Below, in pieces: positions 33,757-42,969 of a stretch of 64,000 nucleotides of DNA (within the stretch, counting starts at the first letter, position 1; each line of letters starts with the position of its first letter). The notes beneath the pieces were generated by a model. The model saw only the letters and a list, made by a program, of their open reading frames with translations, made no database searches and was not told the DNA's origin. Location: contig NZ_JAYERP010000001.1 of assembly GCF_034718895.1 (NCBI RefSeq), forward strand, positions 3,788,501 through 3,852,500. Direction: 5' to 3'. A program made the position numbers and the translations under genes. The DNA comes from Paenibacillus phoenicis. Lineage in GTDB: Bacteria > Bacillota > Bacilli > Paenibacillales > Paenibacillaceae.

Positions 33757-34668
33757 TTGGATTACCGTGTGGAGGTTACCTTTGAACCCCGGTACGAGCT
33801 GCTTAGCAGCCTACATACGATGATATGCCGCAAATCACATAAGAAAATCGACCTGAGCCCGGCATGGGTGAAGGATACGTTAAAACAAATTACGCCGGAT
33901 TTGAGCTCCCTTCTCAGCGAAATGGAAGTGGACAGCGACTGGAAAACCACGTATTTGCTTGCTTACTTGTGCCCGGACGGGGCGTCGCCTGAGGAGTTTC
34001 TGGCGTGGCTGGAGAAGAAGACGCCGGGAGATCTGTATGAGCTGATCGCCGAGTACAGTCAGCAATTTCCGAAGGATATGGGGCAATTCCGCTCCCGTAC
34101 CTTGACCGTGTTGTCCAGCTGGCATGAGCAATATTTCCGTAAGCTGGAGCCGGAAGTGATCGGCGGGCTGCGTTCCGAAGCTCAGGCGCGTACGGCGGAG
34201 CTGGCCAACCAAACCGAGTTGTCGGCGTTTATCGAGGAGACGACGAACGGATTAACGTTTATGCCAAAGGAAGGGCTGGAGAAGCTGGTTCTTGTGCCGC
34301 ACTATCATTTTCAGCCGATGAATATCATTTATCACTTTGGCCGGATCACGCAGTGTCATTATTCGGCGCGATTCTATCTGGACGACGAAACGGATTTTCC
34401 TCCCCATGAATACCGGATGCTCCGGGCGCTCGCCGAGCAGAGCCGACTGAAAATTTTGCGTTATTTGAGCGGCGGTCCCCGAACATTTACGGAGATCGTC
34501 CGTCACTTGCAGATTTCCAAGGGGATTACGCATGATCATGTGTCCAAGCTTCGCAGCGGCGGCTTTATCCGTGCCCATATCGATGGGGAAACGATATCCG
34601 AATACAGCTTGCGTCCGGAAATGCTGGATGTGATGCACCGGAAATTGGTCGATTATATCGTCAACTAA
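33757..34668 (+). CDS. ArsR-type helix-turn-helix regulator with a long N-terminal domain
   Basis: Probable local transcription regulator. The C-terminal about 85 residues form a winged helix of the ArsR type: EYRMLRALAEQSRLKILRYLSGGPRTFTEIVRHLQISKGITHDHVSKLRSGGFI. The first about 210 residues are an all-helical domain of unknown function found in similar Firmicute regulators. There is no metal-binding Cys pair of the ELCVC type, so metal sensing is unlikely. The longest frame begins at GTG 33736, but AAAGGGGAG at 33741-33749 sets the start at TTG 33757. TATAAT at 33725-33730 is a likely -10. It lies just before opp, which may be its target. Confidence 0.82.
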   Translation: MDYRVEVTFEPRYELLSSLHTMICRKSHKKIDLSPAWVKDTLKQITPDLSSLLSEMEVDSDWKTTYLLAYLCPDGASPEEFLAWLEKKTPGDLYELIAEYSQQFPKDMGQFRSRTLTVLSSWHEQYFRKLEPEVIGGLRSEAQARTAELANQTELSAFIEETTNGLTFMPKEGLEKLVLVPHYHFQPMNIIYHFGRITQCHYSARFYLDDETDFPPHEYRMLRALAEQSRLKILRYLSGGPRTFTEIVRHLQISKGITHDHVSKLRSGGFIRAHIDGETISEYSLRPEMLDVMHRKLVDYIVN

Positions 34669-34695
34669 ATCAGTGCCAGCCATGGCAGTCATAAG

Positions 34696-34733
34696 GATTC
34701 CGCACCGTGTGAACGGGGGCGGGGTCTTTTTTT
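34696..34733 (+). terminator. Terminator after the ArsR-type gene
   Basis: GATTCCGCACCGT pairs imperfectly with ACGGGGGCGGGGTC (some G-T pairs), followed by TTTTTTT. Confidence 0.8.
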
Positions 34734-34744
34734 GTGGCATAAAT

Positions 34745-34784
34745 ATTAAATTCTCTGAATAAAGAAAAATTATTAAGTTCTCTA
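34745..34784 (+). promoter_or_regulatory. Direct repeats, likely operator before oppA
   Basis: TATTAAATTCTCT (34745-34757) and TATTAAGTTCTCT (34772-34784) differ by one base and are 27 bp apart, ending next to the -35 box of the oppA promoter. They are candidate sites for the neighbouring ArsR-type regulator. Confidence 0.5.
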
Positions 34785-34785
34785 T

Positions 34786-34813
34786 TTACAGAACCGCATC
34801 CCGATCGTATAAT
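34786..34813 (+). promoter_or_regulatory. Sigma-A promoter of the opp operon
   Basis: TTTACA (34786-34791), 16 nt, TATAAT (34808-34813); 88 bp before the oppA start. Confidence 0.75.
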
Positions 34814-34901
34814 AGGAGCGTTAAAACTCTACTTAACTTATCGGAATTAATGTCTATTGTAAGGTTCCACCTGAAAAAAGACAATTCGGAGGGAGAAAAT
34901 C

Positions 34902-36662
34902 ATGCAAATGAAGAAAAAACGAGTGACTGCGCTTCTGACCTTATTGTTGTCCGGGGCTTTGGTACTGACGGCCTGCGGCGGGGACGGGGGCAACAATACT
35001 ACGCAGGGAGCGGATTCGACATCGGCTCAGGCGGGTAATGGCCAAAGCGAGGCTGGTGCGAACAACGCAGGCGCAGAAGCAGGAGGCGCGCTGCAGTTCA
35101 TTCCGGCCAGCGATATGTCCAAGCTTCCAGCGATAGCCAAAGAGCGCACCGATACGATTATCGTTGGCTTAACCGACCCGAGCGGTGCGTTTACGCCGTA
35201 CTTCCAGCAGAGCGGATATGACGGCAATGTATCGTCGCTATTATTTACGCCGCTGGTAACGGTGGATGACAATGGGCTGCCGACCCCGGGCCTCGCCGAA
35301 AGCTGGGAGGTTTCCGATGATCAGCTGACGTATACGTACCATCTGCGTAAGGACTTGAAGTTCAGCGACGGTTCGCCAATGACTGCAGACGATGTGGCCT
35401 TTACCTGGACGTTGCTGCATGACAAAGCTTACGACGGGGACTCCCAAATCCCAACGCTGCATATCGTTGGCGGTGAAGCTTATAAGGAAGGGAAGGCGGA
35501 CAGCATTTCCGGCATTACCGTGAAAGATCCGCAGACCATCTCGGTGACGCTGGAGCAGCCAAATGCGACCGCCCTGGTGCTGCTTGGCGGCGATATCCTG
35601 TCCAAAGCTTATTACGGCAAGGACTACAAGTTCGGCCAGCTCGATTACATTAAGAAGCTGCACGAGAAGCCGGTCGGCAACGGCCCTTATATCCTGGAGA
35701 AGTTCATTCCGGGGCAAGAGGTGCGTTATGTCGCCAACCCTTACTACTATGCGGGTAAGCCAAAAACCGAGAAGTTTATCTATAAAACCTCTGAAGGTGA
35801 CACATGGCAGTACCTGGAGACAGGTGAAGTGGACTACGCTTCCTTCAGCGCCACGACCGAGAACATCGATAAGCTGAAAAGCATGGGCTTCGTCAATATT
35901 TTGCCGTATACCCCAAGCACTTATGGTTATCTGCAATTAAATCTCGAACATGAAGCTTTGAAGGATAAGAAAGTTAGACAGGCGCTGACGTATGGATTGG
36001 ATCGTCAAAGCATTTACGTGGAAGTGAACCAAGGCGCAGGGCAAGTTGCCAACATTCCAGCTTCGCCAATTTCCTGGGCTTACACGGAAGAAGGCATCAA
36101 CCAATATGCCTATGATCCGGACAAAGCCAATCAACTGCTGGACGAAGCCGGTTGGGTGAAAGGGGCAGACGGCATCCGTGAGAAGGACGGTCAGAAGCTG
36201 ACCATCCATTACCTTGGTTCCAAGAACGCCCAAACCGACGTCTTTATTGCTGTAGCGACGGAGAACTTCGCTGAAATCGGCGTAAACTTCCAGCCGGAGG
36301 TGTTCGCGGACTTTAACGCGCTGGTCTCCAAGGTCGAAGGCGGCGACTACGATATGGCTTCCTTCTCTACTCCAATGCTTGCTGACCCGTCCGACGGCGT
36401 ACTGCAATTCGTGGATGGAGAGATCAAAGGTTATGACAACCCGAAGGTCAAAGAGTTGTATGACAAAGCACTGAGCACCAGCGACATCGAACAACGTAAA
36501 GCCACTTATAAGGAGCTGTTCCAGCTGCTGAACGACGAATTGCCGATTATCTTCACGAACTACAAGAAGACGGTATATGCCTATAACGGCCGCATTCAAA
36601 ACCTGACGGTCAGTCCGTTTACCGGCCTGTCCTCCAGCTTGCCAAACTGGACGTTGGAATAG
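34902..36662 (+). CDS. oppA: Oligopeptide ABC transporter substrate-binding lipoprotein
   Basis: Captures peptides outside the membrane for the OppBCDF transporter. The 586-residue protein has a lipoprotein signal ending LVLTAC with Cys25 lipidated, an Asn/Gly/Ala-rich linker (about 26-65) and a family 5 solute-binding domain (LAESWEVSDDQLTYTYHLRKDLKFSDGSPMTADDVAFTW near residue 135). GGAGGG 8 nt before the first ATG supports that start. A short hairpin-containing gap of 81 bp separates it from oppB, which often lowers expression of the membrane parts. Ligand specificity cannot be read from the sequence. Confidence 0.9.
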   Translation: MQMKKKRVTALLTLLLSGALVLTACGGDGGNNTTQGADSTSAQAGNGQSEAGANNAGAEAGGALQFIPASDMSKLPAIAKERTDTIIVGLTDPSGAFTPYFQQSGYDGNVSSLLFTPLVTVDDNGLPTPGLAESWEVSDDQLTYTYHLRKDLKFSDGSPMTADDVAFTWTLLHDKAYDGDSQIPTLHIVGGEAYKEGKADSISGITVKDPQTISVTLEQPNATALVLLGGDILSKAYYGKDYKFGQLDYIKKLHEKPVGNGPYILEKFIPGQEVRYVANPYYYAGKPKTEKFIYKTSEGDTWQYLETGEVDYASFSATTENIDKLKSMGFVNILPYTPSTYGYLQLNLEHEALKDKKVRQALTYGLDRQSIYVEVNQGAGQVANIPASPISWAYTEEGINQYAYDPDKANQLLDEAGWVKGADGIREKDGQKLTIHYLGSKNAQTDVFIAVATENFAEIGVNFQPEVFADFNALVSKVEGGDYDMASFSTPMLADPSDGVLQFVDGEIKGYDNPKVKELYDKALSTSDIEQRKATYKELFQLLNDELPIIFTNYKKTVYAYNGRIQNLTVSPFTGLSSSLPNWTLE

Positions 36663-36743
36663 AATCTGAATCTTTGAAAAATCAGCCGCTCCCCTCGTGT
36701 GCCCTGCATGCGAGGGGATGGCTTGTCTAAGGAGTGCGACGCG

Positions 36744-37697
36744 ATGAGCGCCTATATCACCAAACGATTGATTTATATGGCGGCGATTTTGCTGGCGGCC
36801 TCGCTGCTGATCTTTTGCCTGTACGCGCTGACGCCCGGCGACTTCATCAGCGGGAACATCAAGCTGACGCCGGAGCGCAAGGCCGAGCTGCGGGAGATCT
36901 ACGGCTTGAACAAGCCGGTGCTGGAACGGTACTTCATATGGATGAAGAATGCTTTTCACGGCGACTTTGGCTATTCGTTAGCCCAGCAGAAGCCGGTGCT
37001 GGCGTTGTTTAACGACTATATCTGGAACTCGTTCCTGCTGGCGGCGGTATCGACGTTCTTTACCTGGTTTATTGCCGTGATCGTTGGCGTCATCTCGGCT
37101 TACAAGCAGTATTCCTGGTTCGATACACTTGTGCTGGTGCTGATCTTTGCTGCGATGTCGCTGCCGTCTTTTTTTATCGGACTATTCCTGATCAAGATTC
37201 TCGCGGTCGATTTGAAATGGCTGCCGCCGGGCGGGATGATCACAACGGGGAGCAGTGCCACTGGATTTGCTTACGTAAAAGAGGTTATTCACCATATGAC
37301 CCTGCCGGTGATCGTAATGACCATTTTGGGCGTCGGTTCGCTGACCCGTTACTTCCGGACCAACATGATCGACGTGATTAAGCAGGATTATATCCGAACG
37401 GCTCGCGCCAAAGGGTTGAAGGAAAGCAAGGTGCTGTACCGCCATGCGCTGCGAAACGCGTTGCTTCCGGCGATTACGCTGGTGGGCTTTGAGCTGCCTG
37501 CGTTGTTTGGCGGTTCGTTGATCATTGAGAAAATCTTTAACTGGCCGGGGATTGGGCAGTTGTATATGTCCTCTTTTTCTGTTCGGGATTATCCGTTATT
37601 GATGGGATTTACGATGCTGATTGCGATCTTGACTGTGATCGGGACGTTGTTATCGGACTTGCTGTACCATATCGCCGACCCGCGTGTCCGGTTGTAA
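36744..37697 (+). CDS. oppB: Oligopeptide ABC transporter permease B
   Basis: First membrane subunit. The 317 residues contain about six helices, the N-terminal YITKRLIYMAAILLAASLLIF helix, and the EAA-type loop TARAKGLKESKVLYRHALRNALLP that contacts the ATPases. The frame is open back to 36699, but AAGGAG at 36729-36734 favours ATG 36744. Confidence 0.93.
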   Translation: MSAYITKRLIYMAAILLAASLLIFCLYALTPGDFISGNIKLTPERKAELREIYGLNKPVLERYFIWMKNAFHGDFGYSLAQQKPVLALFNDYIWNSFLLAAVSTFFTWFIAVIVGVISAYKQYSWFDTLVLVLIFAAMSLPSFFIGLFLIKILAVDLKWLPPGGMITTGSSATGFAYVKEVIHHMTLPVIVMTILGVGSLTRYFRTNMIDVIKQDYIRTARAKGLKESKVLYRHALRNALLPAITLVGFELPALFGGSLIIEKIFNWPGIGQLYMSSFSVRDYPLLMGFTMLIAILTVIGTLLSDLLYHIADPRVRL

Positions 37698-37714
37698 TAG
37701 GGGGTTAAGCAACC

Positions 37715-38650
37715 ATGAACTCAATTCCAGAACATCTATCGAAGCCGGGCCAAGAGGCTGCCCGTACCGCCGTGTCCAAGAAGCCGTCGCTGTGGCGCCA
37801 GTCGCTGCGCCGGCTGCTTCGCAATAAACTGGCCATGTCGGGGCTCGTTGTTGTTGTTTTTATGTTTCTTGCCTGCTTCTTGGGTCCGCTGTTCTCGCCG
37901 TATGCGGATAACAAAATTCAGATGTCGATGATGAACAAGCCGCCGAGCTGGCAGCATTGGCTGGGGACCGACAAGCTGGGCCGGGACGTATTAACCCGGG
38001 TTCTGCAGGCCGGACGCATTTCGCTGACCGTTGGCTTGGCATCCATGGTGTTGTCCGTCTTCTTGGGCACGCTGCTTGGCGCGATTGCCGGGTATTATCG
38101 CGGGATTGTGGACCAAATCATCATGCGGCTTGCCGACTTGCTGTTAACAATTCCTGGTCTACCGCTGCTGTTCATTGCCGGGGCGCTGCTATCGGAGTGG
38201 AAGGTGCCGACCGACTACCGCATGTACATCGTGATGATCATGCTCAGTCTGGTGAACTGGCCGGGGCTGGCGCGGATGATCCGCGGGCAGATGCTGAGCC
38301 TGCGGGAGCGCGAGTTCATGCAGGCGGCGGAGGTGCTGGGGCTTCGCGACCGGCGCAAGCTGGTCCATCACCTGCTGCCGAATCTCGTGCCGCTGATTAT
38401 CGTGATTGCCACCCTGAACATCGGCGGGGCGATTCTTAGCGAGTCGGTGCTCAGCTTCTTTGGGCTGGGCGTGATGCCGCCGACGCCGACCTGGGGCAAT
38501 ATGATCGACGCCGCGAACAATTTGATCGACTTCCAGCAGCATCCTTGGCTGTGGATTCCGCCAGGGCTGTCTATTTTTGCCACCGTCATTGCTATCAATT
38601 TGTTTGGCGACGGGCTGCGGGACGTGCTGGATCCGAAAATGAACAGGTAG
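37715..38650 (+). CDS. oppC: Oligopeptide ABC transporter permease C
   Basis: Second membrane subunit, 311 residues. It has the N-terminal cytoplasmic tail and RNKLAMSGLVVVVFMFLACF helix typical of OppC/DppC, HWLGTDKLGRDVLTRVLQAGRISLTVG, and the EAA loop QAAEVLGLRDRRKLVHHLLPNLVP. It starts 17 bp after oppB with AGGGGG upstream. Confidence 0.93.
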   Translation: MNSIPEHLSKPGQEAARTAVSKKPSLWRQSLRRLLRNKLAMSGLVVVVFMFLACFLGPLFSPYADNKIQMSMMNKPPSWQHWLGTDKLGRDVLTRVLQAGRISLTVGLASMVLSVFLGTLLGAIAGYYRGIVDQIIMRLADLLLTIPGLPLLFIAGALLSEWKVPTDYRMYIVMIMLSLVNWPGLARMIRGQMLSLREREFMQAAEVLGLRDRRKLVHHLLPNLVPLIIVIATLNIGGAILSESVLSFFGLGVMPPTPTWGNMIDAANNLIDFQQHPWLWIPPGLSIFATVIAINLFGDGLRDVLDPKMNR

Positions 38651-38662
38651 GTGAAGAAGCTT

Positions 38663-39646
38663 ATGTCAACTTTGCTGGAGATAGACCAGCTAAGCACGCA
38701 TTTTCATACCGAAGAAGGACGTATCAAGGCGGTTGATGAAGTCAGCCTGCGGATCAAGCCGGGGGAAACCGTGTGTATCGTCGGAGAGTCGGGCTGCGGC
38801 AAAAGCGTGACGGCGATGTCAATTATGGGCTTGCTGCAAAACGGCCCCGAGGTGGAGATCGGCGGACGAATTCAATTTGGCGATACCGATCTGTTGTCTT
38901 TAGATAAACATCATCTTCGCGCCATTCGCGGACATGAGATCGCGATGATTTTTCAGGAGCCGATGTCTTCGCTGAACCCGGTGCTGACGATCGGAGAGCA
39001 GTTAATCGAGCCGATGGTGCTTCACTTGAAGCTGAGCAAGAAGGAAGCTCGCCAGCGGGCCCTCGAGCTGATTGAACAGGTTGGGATCTCTCGGCCGGAG
39101 CAGATTATGAAGAGTTACCCGCATGAGCTGAGCGGCGGGATGCTGCAGCGGATTATGATTGCGATCGCCATCTCCTGCCGGCCGAAGCTGCTGATTGCGG
39201 ACGAACCAACGACGGCGCTCGACGTAACGATCCAAGCCCAAATCCTCGATATGCTGCGGCAAATTAAGGCGGAATCCGACATGTCGATTCTGCTGATCAC
39301 CCATGATCTTGGTGTCGTCGCAGAAATGGCTGATTACGTGGTCGTGATGTATGCTGGCAAAGTGGTTGAGGAAGGGGAAGTGACCGCGCTGTTCGAATCG
39401 CCGAAGCACCCTTACACGCAAGGGTTGTTGAAGTCGAAGCCGGTGCTCGGACAGCGTCAGGATGAGCTGTTTTCCATTCCGGGCCAAGTGCCAAATTTGC
39501 TGGAATTGCAGCCTTCTTGTTATTTTCAGGACCGCTGCGCGCACTGCATGGACATTTGCCGCACGAAGGAGCCGGCATTGAAATCGCTTGGAGGCGGCCA
39601 GAAAGCCGCTTGCTGGTTGTATGAGGAGGAGAAACGCCATGGGTGA
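38663..39646 (+). CDS. oppD: Oligopeptide ABC transporter ATP-binding protein D
   Basis: One of two ATPases powering peptide import. The 327 residues include Walker [10 protein letters not shown] (about 40), signature LSGGMLQR, Walker B LLIADEPT, and the C-terminal oligopeptide-transporter extension with [14 protein letters not shown] cysteines that in some homologues bind an Fe-S cluster. ATG 38663 is preferred over the in-frame GTG at 38651. Its stop overlaps the oppF start by 8 bp. Confidence 0.93.
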   Translation: MSTLLEIDQLSTHFHTEEGRIKAVDEVSLRIKPGETVCIVGESGCGKSVTAMSIMGLLQNGPEVEIGGRIQFGDTDLLSLDKHHLRAIRGHEIAMIFQEPMSSLNPVLTIGEQLIEPMVLHLKLSKKEARQRALELIEQVGISRPEQIMKSYPHELSGGMLQRIMIAIAISCRPKLLIADEPTTALDVTIQAQILDMLRQIKAESDMSILLITHDLGVVAEMADYVVVMYAGKVVEEGEVTALFESPKHPYTQGLLKSKPVLGQRQDELFSIPGQVPNLLELQPSCYFQDRCAHCMDICRTKEPALKSLGGGQKAACWLYEEEKRHG

Positions 39647-40604
39647 GCCGCTGCTGACAGTACGGCATTTGAAAAAGTATTTTCCGATTAAGACAGGGCT
39701 CCTGCAGCGGACAACCGGACAGGTGAAGGCCGTGGACGACATCAGCTTCACCATTCAGCCCGGGGAAACCTTCGGCCTGGTGGGTGAATCGGGCAGCGGG
39801 AAGAGTACGGTCGGCCGCAGCATCGTTCGTTTGACAGAGAAGACGGACGGCGACATTCTGTTTAAAGGCACAGATCTTTACTCGCTAGCGGATGAAGAGC
39901 TGCGCCGGTTGAGACCGAAGCTGCAGATGATTTTCCAGGACCCCTACGGTTCCTTGAATCCCCGGATTCGGGTTGGCGACGCAATCGGCGAAGCTTTGCT
40001 CGACCACGGGTTGCTGCCGAAGGCGGAGATCCGCGACCGGGTGCTGGAGGTGCTGGCTTCCTGCGGGCTGTCCTCTTATCATATCGATCGTTATCCGCAC
40101 GAGTTCTCCGGCGGGCAACGCCAACGGATCGGAATCGCTCGCGCGCTGATTCTGAACCCCGAACTGATGATTGCCGATGAACCGGTGTCTGCGCTGGACG
40201 TATCGATCCAAGCGCAAATCATCAACCTGTTCCGTAAGCTGCAGGAGACTCGCGGGTTAACGTATTTGTTTATCTCGCATGACTTGAGTGTCGTGGAGCA
40301 TCTGTGCACGCAGGTTGGGGTGATGTATTTGGGCGGAATGGTTGAAATGGCCTCGCGGGATGAGTTGTTCCGCCATCCGTTGCATCCCTATACTAAGGCG
40401 CTTCTGTCTGCCGTGCCGCTGCCAATCCCGCGCATGAAGCGGGAGCGGATTATTTTGAAGGGCGATATTCCGAGTCCGGCGAACCCGCCTTCCGGCTGCA
40501 AATTCCATACCAGATGCCCGTTTGCTACGGCAGAGTGCAAGCAGCGGGTGCCGGAATTCCGCGACGTGGGCGGAGGGCATTTTGTGGCGTGCCATTTGGT
40601 ATAG
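39639..40604 (+). CDS. oppF: Oligopeptide ABC transporter ATP-binding protein F
   Basis: Second ATPase, 321 residues: Walker A GESGSGKST, signature FSGGQRQR, Walker B LMIADEPVSALD, and the C-terminal region GCKFHTRCPFATAECKQRVPEF. GAGGAGGA before ATG 39639 fixes the start inside the oppD end. It is the last of five collinear opp genes; no clear terminator is visible before the next frame. Confidence 0.94.
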   Translation: MGEPLLTVRHLKKYFPIKTGLLQRTTGQVKAVDDISFTIQPGETFGLVGESGSGKSTVGRSIVRLTEKTDGDILFKGTDLYSLADEELRRLRPKLQMIFQDPYGSLNPRIRVGDAIGEALLDHGLLPKAEIRDRVLEVLASCGLSSYHIDRYPHEFSGGQRQRIGIARALILNPELMIADEPVSALDVSIQAQIINLFRKLQETRGLTYLFISHDLSVVEHLCTQVGVMYLGGMVEMASRDELFRHPLHPYTKALLSAVPLPIPRMKRERIILKGDIPSPANPPSGCKFHTRCPFATAECKQRVPEFRDVGGGHFVACHLV

Positions 40605-40654
40605 TTTGAGATAGACTAGTATGAGTTAGTTATATGGGTAGGGAGGTCATGCTT

Positions 40655-41131
40655 TTGACAGCACCAAAAGCCAGCTTGCCGCAGCTCTATGCGCTGCGAT
40701 TGGAGATGATTCGGGCGAAGGGCATCCAAGGCGCGGAGCTCGTGGAGCTGCTGGAGCGCAAGGATGCCGCTGAATTGCAGCAGCGAGTTAATCCGGAGCT
40801 GCAGTGGGACGGATTTGTGGAATACCTCCAGGAGCATTTGGATGAGGTCAAGCAAGCTCTATCGGAAGGCTACCGGTTTAAGTTCATGACAGTGGGCGGA
40901 CTGCGGAGCTTGCTGGAGATCAAATTCGGGCTGCGGGCGGAGCAGGATTATGTTTTTGACAACAACCGCTTTGCCGGCGTAAGGCTACATCGGGAAGACT
41001 ATCAACAACTCAGAGCCCTGGCTCCTGACTATTGGGAGATCCTGATGGATAAGGAGGACCCGGATACGGGGATTCTCGAAATGCGCATTGTGCATAAATA
41101 TGCAGATAATTCTGGATTCTATCGAACTTAA
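40655..41131 (+). CDS. Uncharacterised 158-residue protein
   Basis: I do not recognise this family. The product is soluble, rich in Leu, Glu and Lys, with no signal peptide, cysteine motif or membrane helix. It looks mostly helical, with a central segment YRFKFMTVGGLRSLLEIKFGLRAEQDY and an acidic C-terminus. GGGAGG at 40641-40646 is 8 nt before TTG 40655, the best start; ATG 40649 and ATG 40634 are in frame but poorly placed. It lies between oppF and yabS in the same direction. The clean frame and ribosome binding site argue that it is real. Confidence 0.65.
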   Translation: MTAPKASLPQLYALRLEMIRAKGIQGAELVELLERKDAAELQQRVNPELQWDGFVEYLQEHLDEVKQALSEGYRFKFMTVGGLRSLLEIKFGLRAEQDYVFDNNRFAGVRLHREDYQQLRALAPDYWEILMDKEDPDTGILEMRIVHKYADNSGFYRT

Positions 41132-41282
41132 GGCGACTGTCTTAGGTTCCTTTCTTTTTTATAAGGAAGTGATGGCCTCGGGCCGGGTCTTTCTTCGCGC
41201 AGCTGGTTTGAATTCTATCCTAGCTGGAAATGATAGATACGAGAATGTTGAACTCTATCTATTTGAAAGGCGGGATGATGAG

Positions 41283-42026
41283 ATGAAACAGATTATGTTG
41301 ATTACGGACGGGTGTTCCAATGTCGGGGAAAGTCCGGTGATGGCTGCGGCGCTGGCAAGGCAGGAAGGAATCACCGTAAATGTGGTGGGGATTGTCGATT
41401 ACGGTACGATTGGCGAGCTGGGGAGTCTGGAGATCGCTGAAATCGCCAAGGCCGGCGGCGGGATGAGCCGGATTGTCGGAACCGAGAACCTGGCGCAGAC
41501 GATGCAGATGATGACGCGAAAAACGGTCGTCCAGACGATTCAACAGGCGGTTCATAAAGAGATCCGGCAGATCCTAGGCGATCAGACGGTTAGTGACTTG
41601 CCGCCAGAGCAGCGCTCGCAGGTCGTCGAGGTGATCGACGAGCTGAGCGAGAACAGCTCGCTGCAGGTGGCGCTTCTCATTGATGCCAGCGCCAGCATGA
41701 AGCCGAAGCTCCGGGCCGTGGAGGAAGCGATTCGGGATATGATGTTGAGCTTGAGCTCGCGGAAAGGGGAGAGCCAGCTGGCCGTCTTCCATTTTCCCGG
41801 CTCGCACAGCGGAGAGGATGCCGTCCTGGATGTGGAATGGACCAGCGATCTGGGGTCTGCCCGTTCCATCTTCCAACGCCTCGTCATGAGAGGGGCAACG
41901 CCAACCGGACCTGCGCTTCTGAAGGTGATGGATTTTATGCGATATGGTACACTGAATGAACATGGTAAGTCTTGGCGTGAGAAGACGGAGGGACAAGATG
42001 GAATCCTCGGCGACTACGTCGTCTAA
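41283..42026 (+). CDS. yabS: VWA-domain sporulation-region protein YabS
   Basis: The 247-residue protein consists of two von Willebrand A-like halves: MKQIMLITDGCSNVGESP at the start, with a DGCSN variant of the MIDAS, and LQVALLIDASASMKPK (DASAS, MIDAS-type) at about residue 135. The frame opens at 41088, but AAAGGCGGGATGATGAG precedes ATG 41283, whose product matches the family start. It overlaps the kinase gene yabT by 29 bp. In B. subtilis the yabS-yabT pair is forespore-expressed. The partner is unknown, but the invariant pairing suggests that they act together. Confidence 0.88.
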   Translation: MKQIMLITDGCSNVGESPVMAAALARQEGITVNVVGIVDYGTIGELGSLEIAEIAKAGGGMSRIVGTENLAQTMQMMTRKTVVQTIQQAVHKEIRQILGDQTVSDLPPEQRSQVVEVIDELSENSSLQVALLIDASASMKPKLRAVEEAIRDMMLSLSSRKGESQLAVFHFPGSHSGEDAVLDVEWTSDLGSARSIFQRLVMRGATPTGPALLKVMDFMRYGTLNEHGKSWREKTEGQDGILGDYVV

Positions 42027-42951
42027 AATTCCCCTGCCGCAGGGAACACGGATTATCGGACGCTGGAACGGCGGTCGGTATGTGATCCAGCGTTTGCTCG
42101 GGCAAGGGGCTAACGGCGTTGTATTCCTGGTGAAACGGGAGAAAAACGGAAAATTATACGCTCTGAAGCTGGGCTTCGATACGCTGGATATTCAATCGGA
42201 AATCAATGTGCTGAAAGCGCTGCAGCGTCAAGGCCGGCGGCGGGGTGCGGCGGAACGGGATCTCAATTACCTGGTGGAGGTGGACGACTTCACTTACCAG
42301 GGAAGGGAGATTCCTTTCTACGTTATGCGCTATGTGCAAGGGGAGCCGCTGCGCGCCTTTTTGGCCCGGCGGGGGCCGCGCTGGCTGGACGTGGCTGGCC
42401 TTCAGCTGCTGCAACAGCTCGGACGGCTGCACCATTCCGGCTGGGTGTTTGGTGACCTTAAGCCGGAGAACGTGCTCGTAGGGGCTTATGGCGAAGTCGA
42501 GCTGATCGATTACGGCGGAGTAACAAGTGAAGGGCACAGCGTAAAGCAGTTTACGGAGTGGTACGACCGCGGTTTCTGGGGGGCGGGAAGCCGTACAGCA
42601 GATCCTGCGTATGACTGGTTCTCCTTCGCGGTTGTCTGCATTCATTTGCTTGCTGAGAGTGCGTTAAAGAAAGCGGCGACTCAGCTGCCGCAAACGCGCA
42701 GCCGCAGCGATCTTATCGCCATCGTCGACGGGTATGAGACGTTGGCGCCGTACCGCGCCTGGTTGAAGCGGGCTCTCCATGGGGAGTTCCGGGATACGGC
42801 GGAAGCGTGCCGGTTGTGGAAGGAGATGGTCACCCGCCGTTTCACTCCGCGGCGCCGGACGCGGTCTGCGACCCCGGGATGGATCGTCGGGGCGTTTGCG
42901 GTATCGCTGACGTTGCTTGCCTGTGCGCTTTATTTGACTTTTAGGTTTTAG
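41998..42951 (+). CDS. yabT: Membrane-anchored Ser/Thr protein kinase YabT
   Basis: Hanks-type kinase with one C-terminal membrane helix, active in sporulation in B. subtilis, where it is stimulated by DNA. The 317-residue product has the glycine loop GQGANGVVF, the ATP lysine in LYALKLG, catalytic loop VFGDLKPEN (HRD replaced by FGD, with Asp kept) and DYGG in place of DFG. Its helix is GWIVGAFAVSLTLLACALYLTF near the end, after an Arg-rich stretch that may bind DNA. CGGAGGG precedes ATG 41998, inside yabS. Confidence 0.9.
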   Translation: MESSATTSSKIPLPQGTRIIGRWNGGRYVIQRLLGQGANGVVFLVKREKNGKLYALKLGFDTLDIQSEINVLKALQRQGRRRGAAERDLNYLVEVDDFTYQGREIPFYVMRYVQGEPLRAFLARRGPRWLDVAGLQLLQQLGRLHHSGWVFGDLKPENVLVGAYGEVELIDYGGVTSEGHSVKQFTEWYDRGFWGAGSRTADPAYDWFSFAVVCIHLLAESALKKAATQLPQTRSRSDLIAIVDGYETLAPYRAWLKRALHGEFRDTAEACRLWKEMVTRRFTPRRRTRSATPGWIVGAFAVSLTLLACALYLTFRF

Positions 42952-42969
42952 GCGGTGGGCTTCCGAAGC

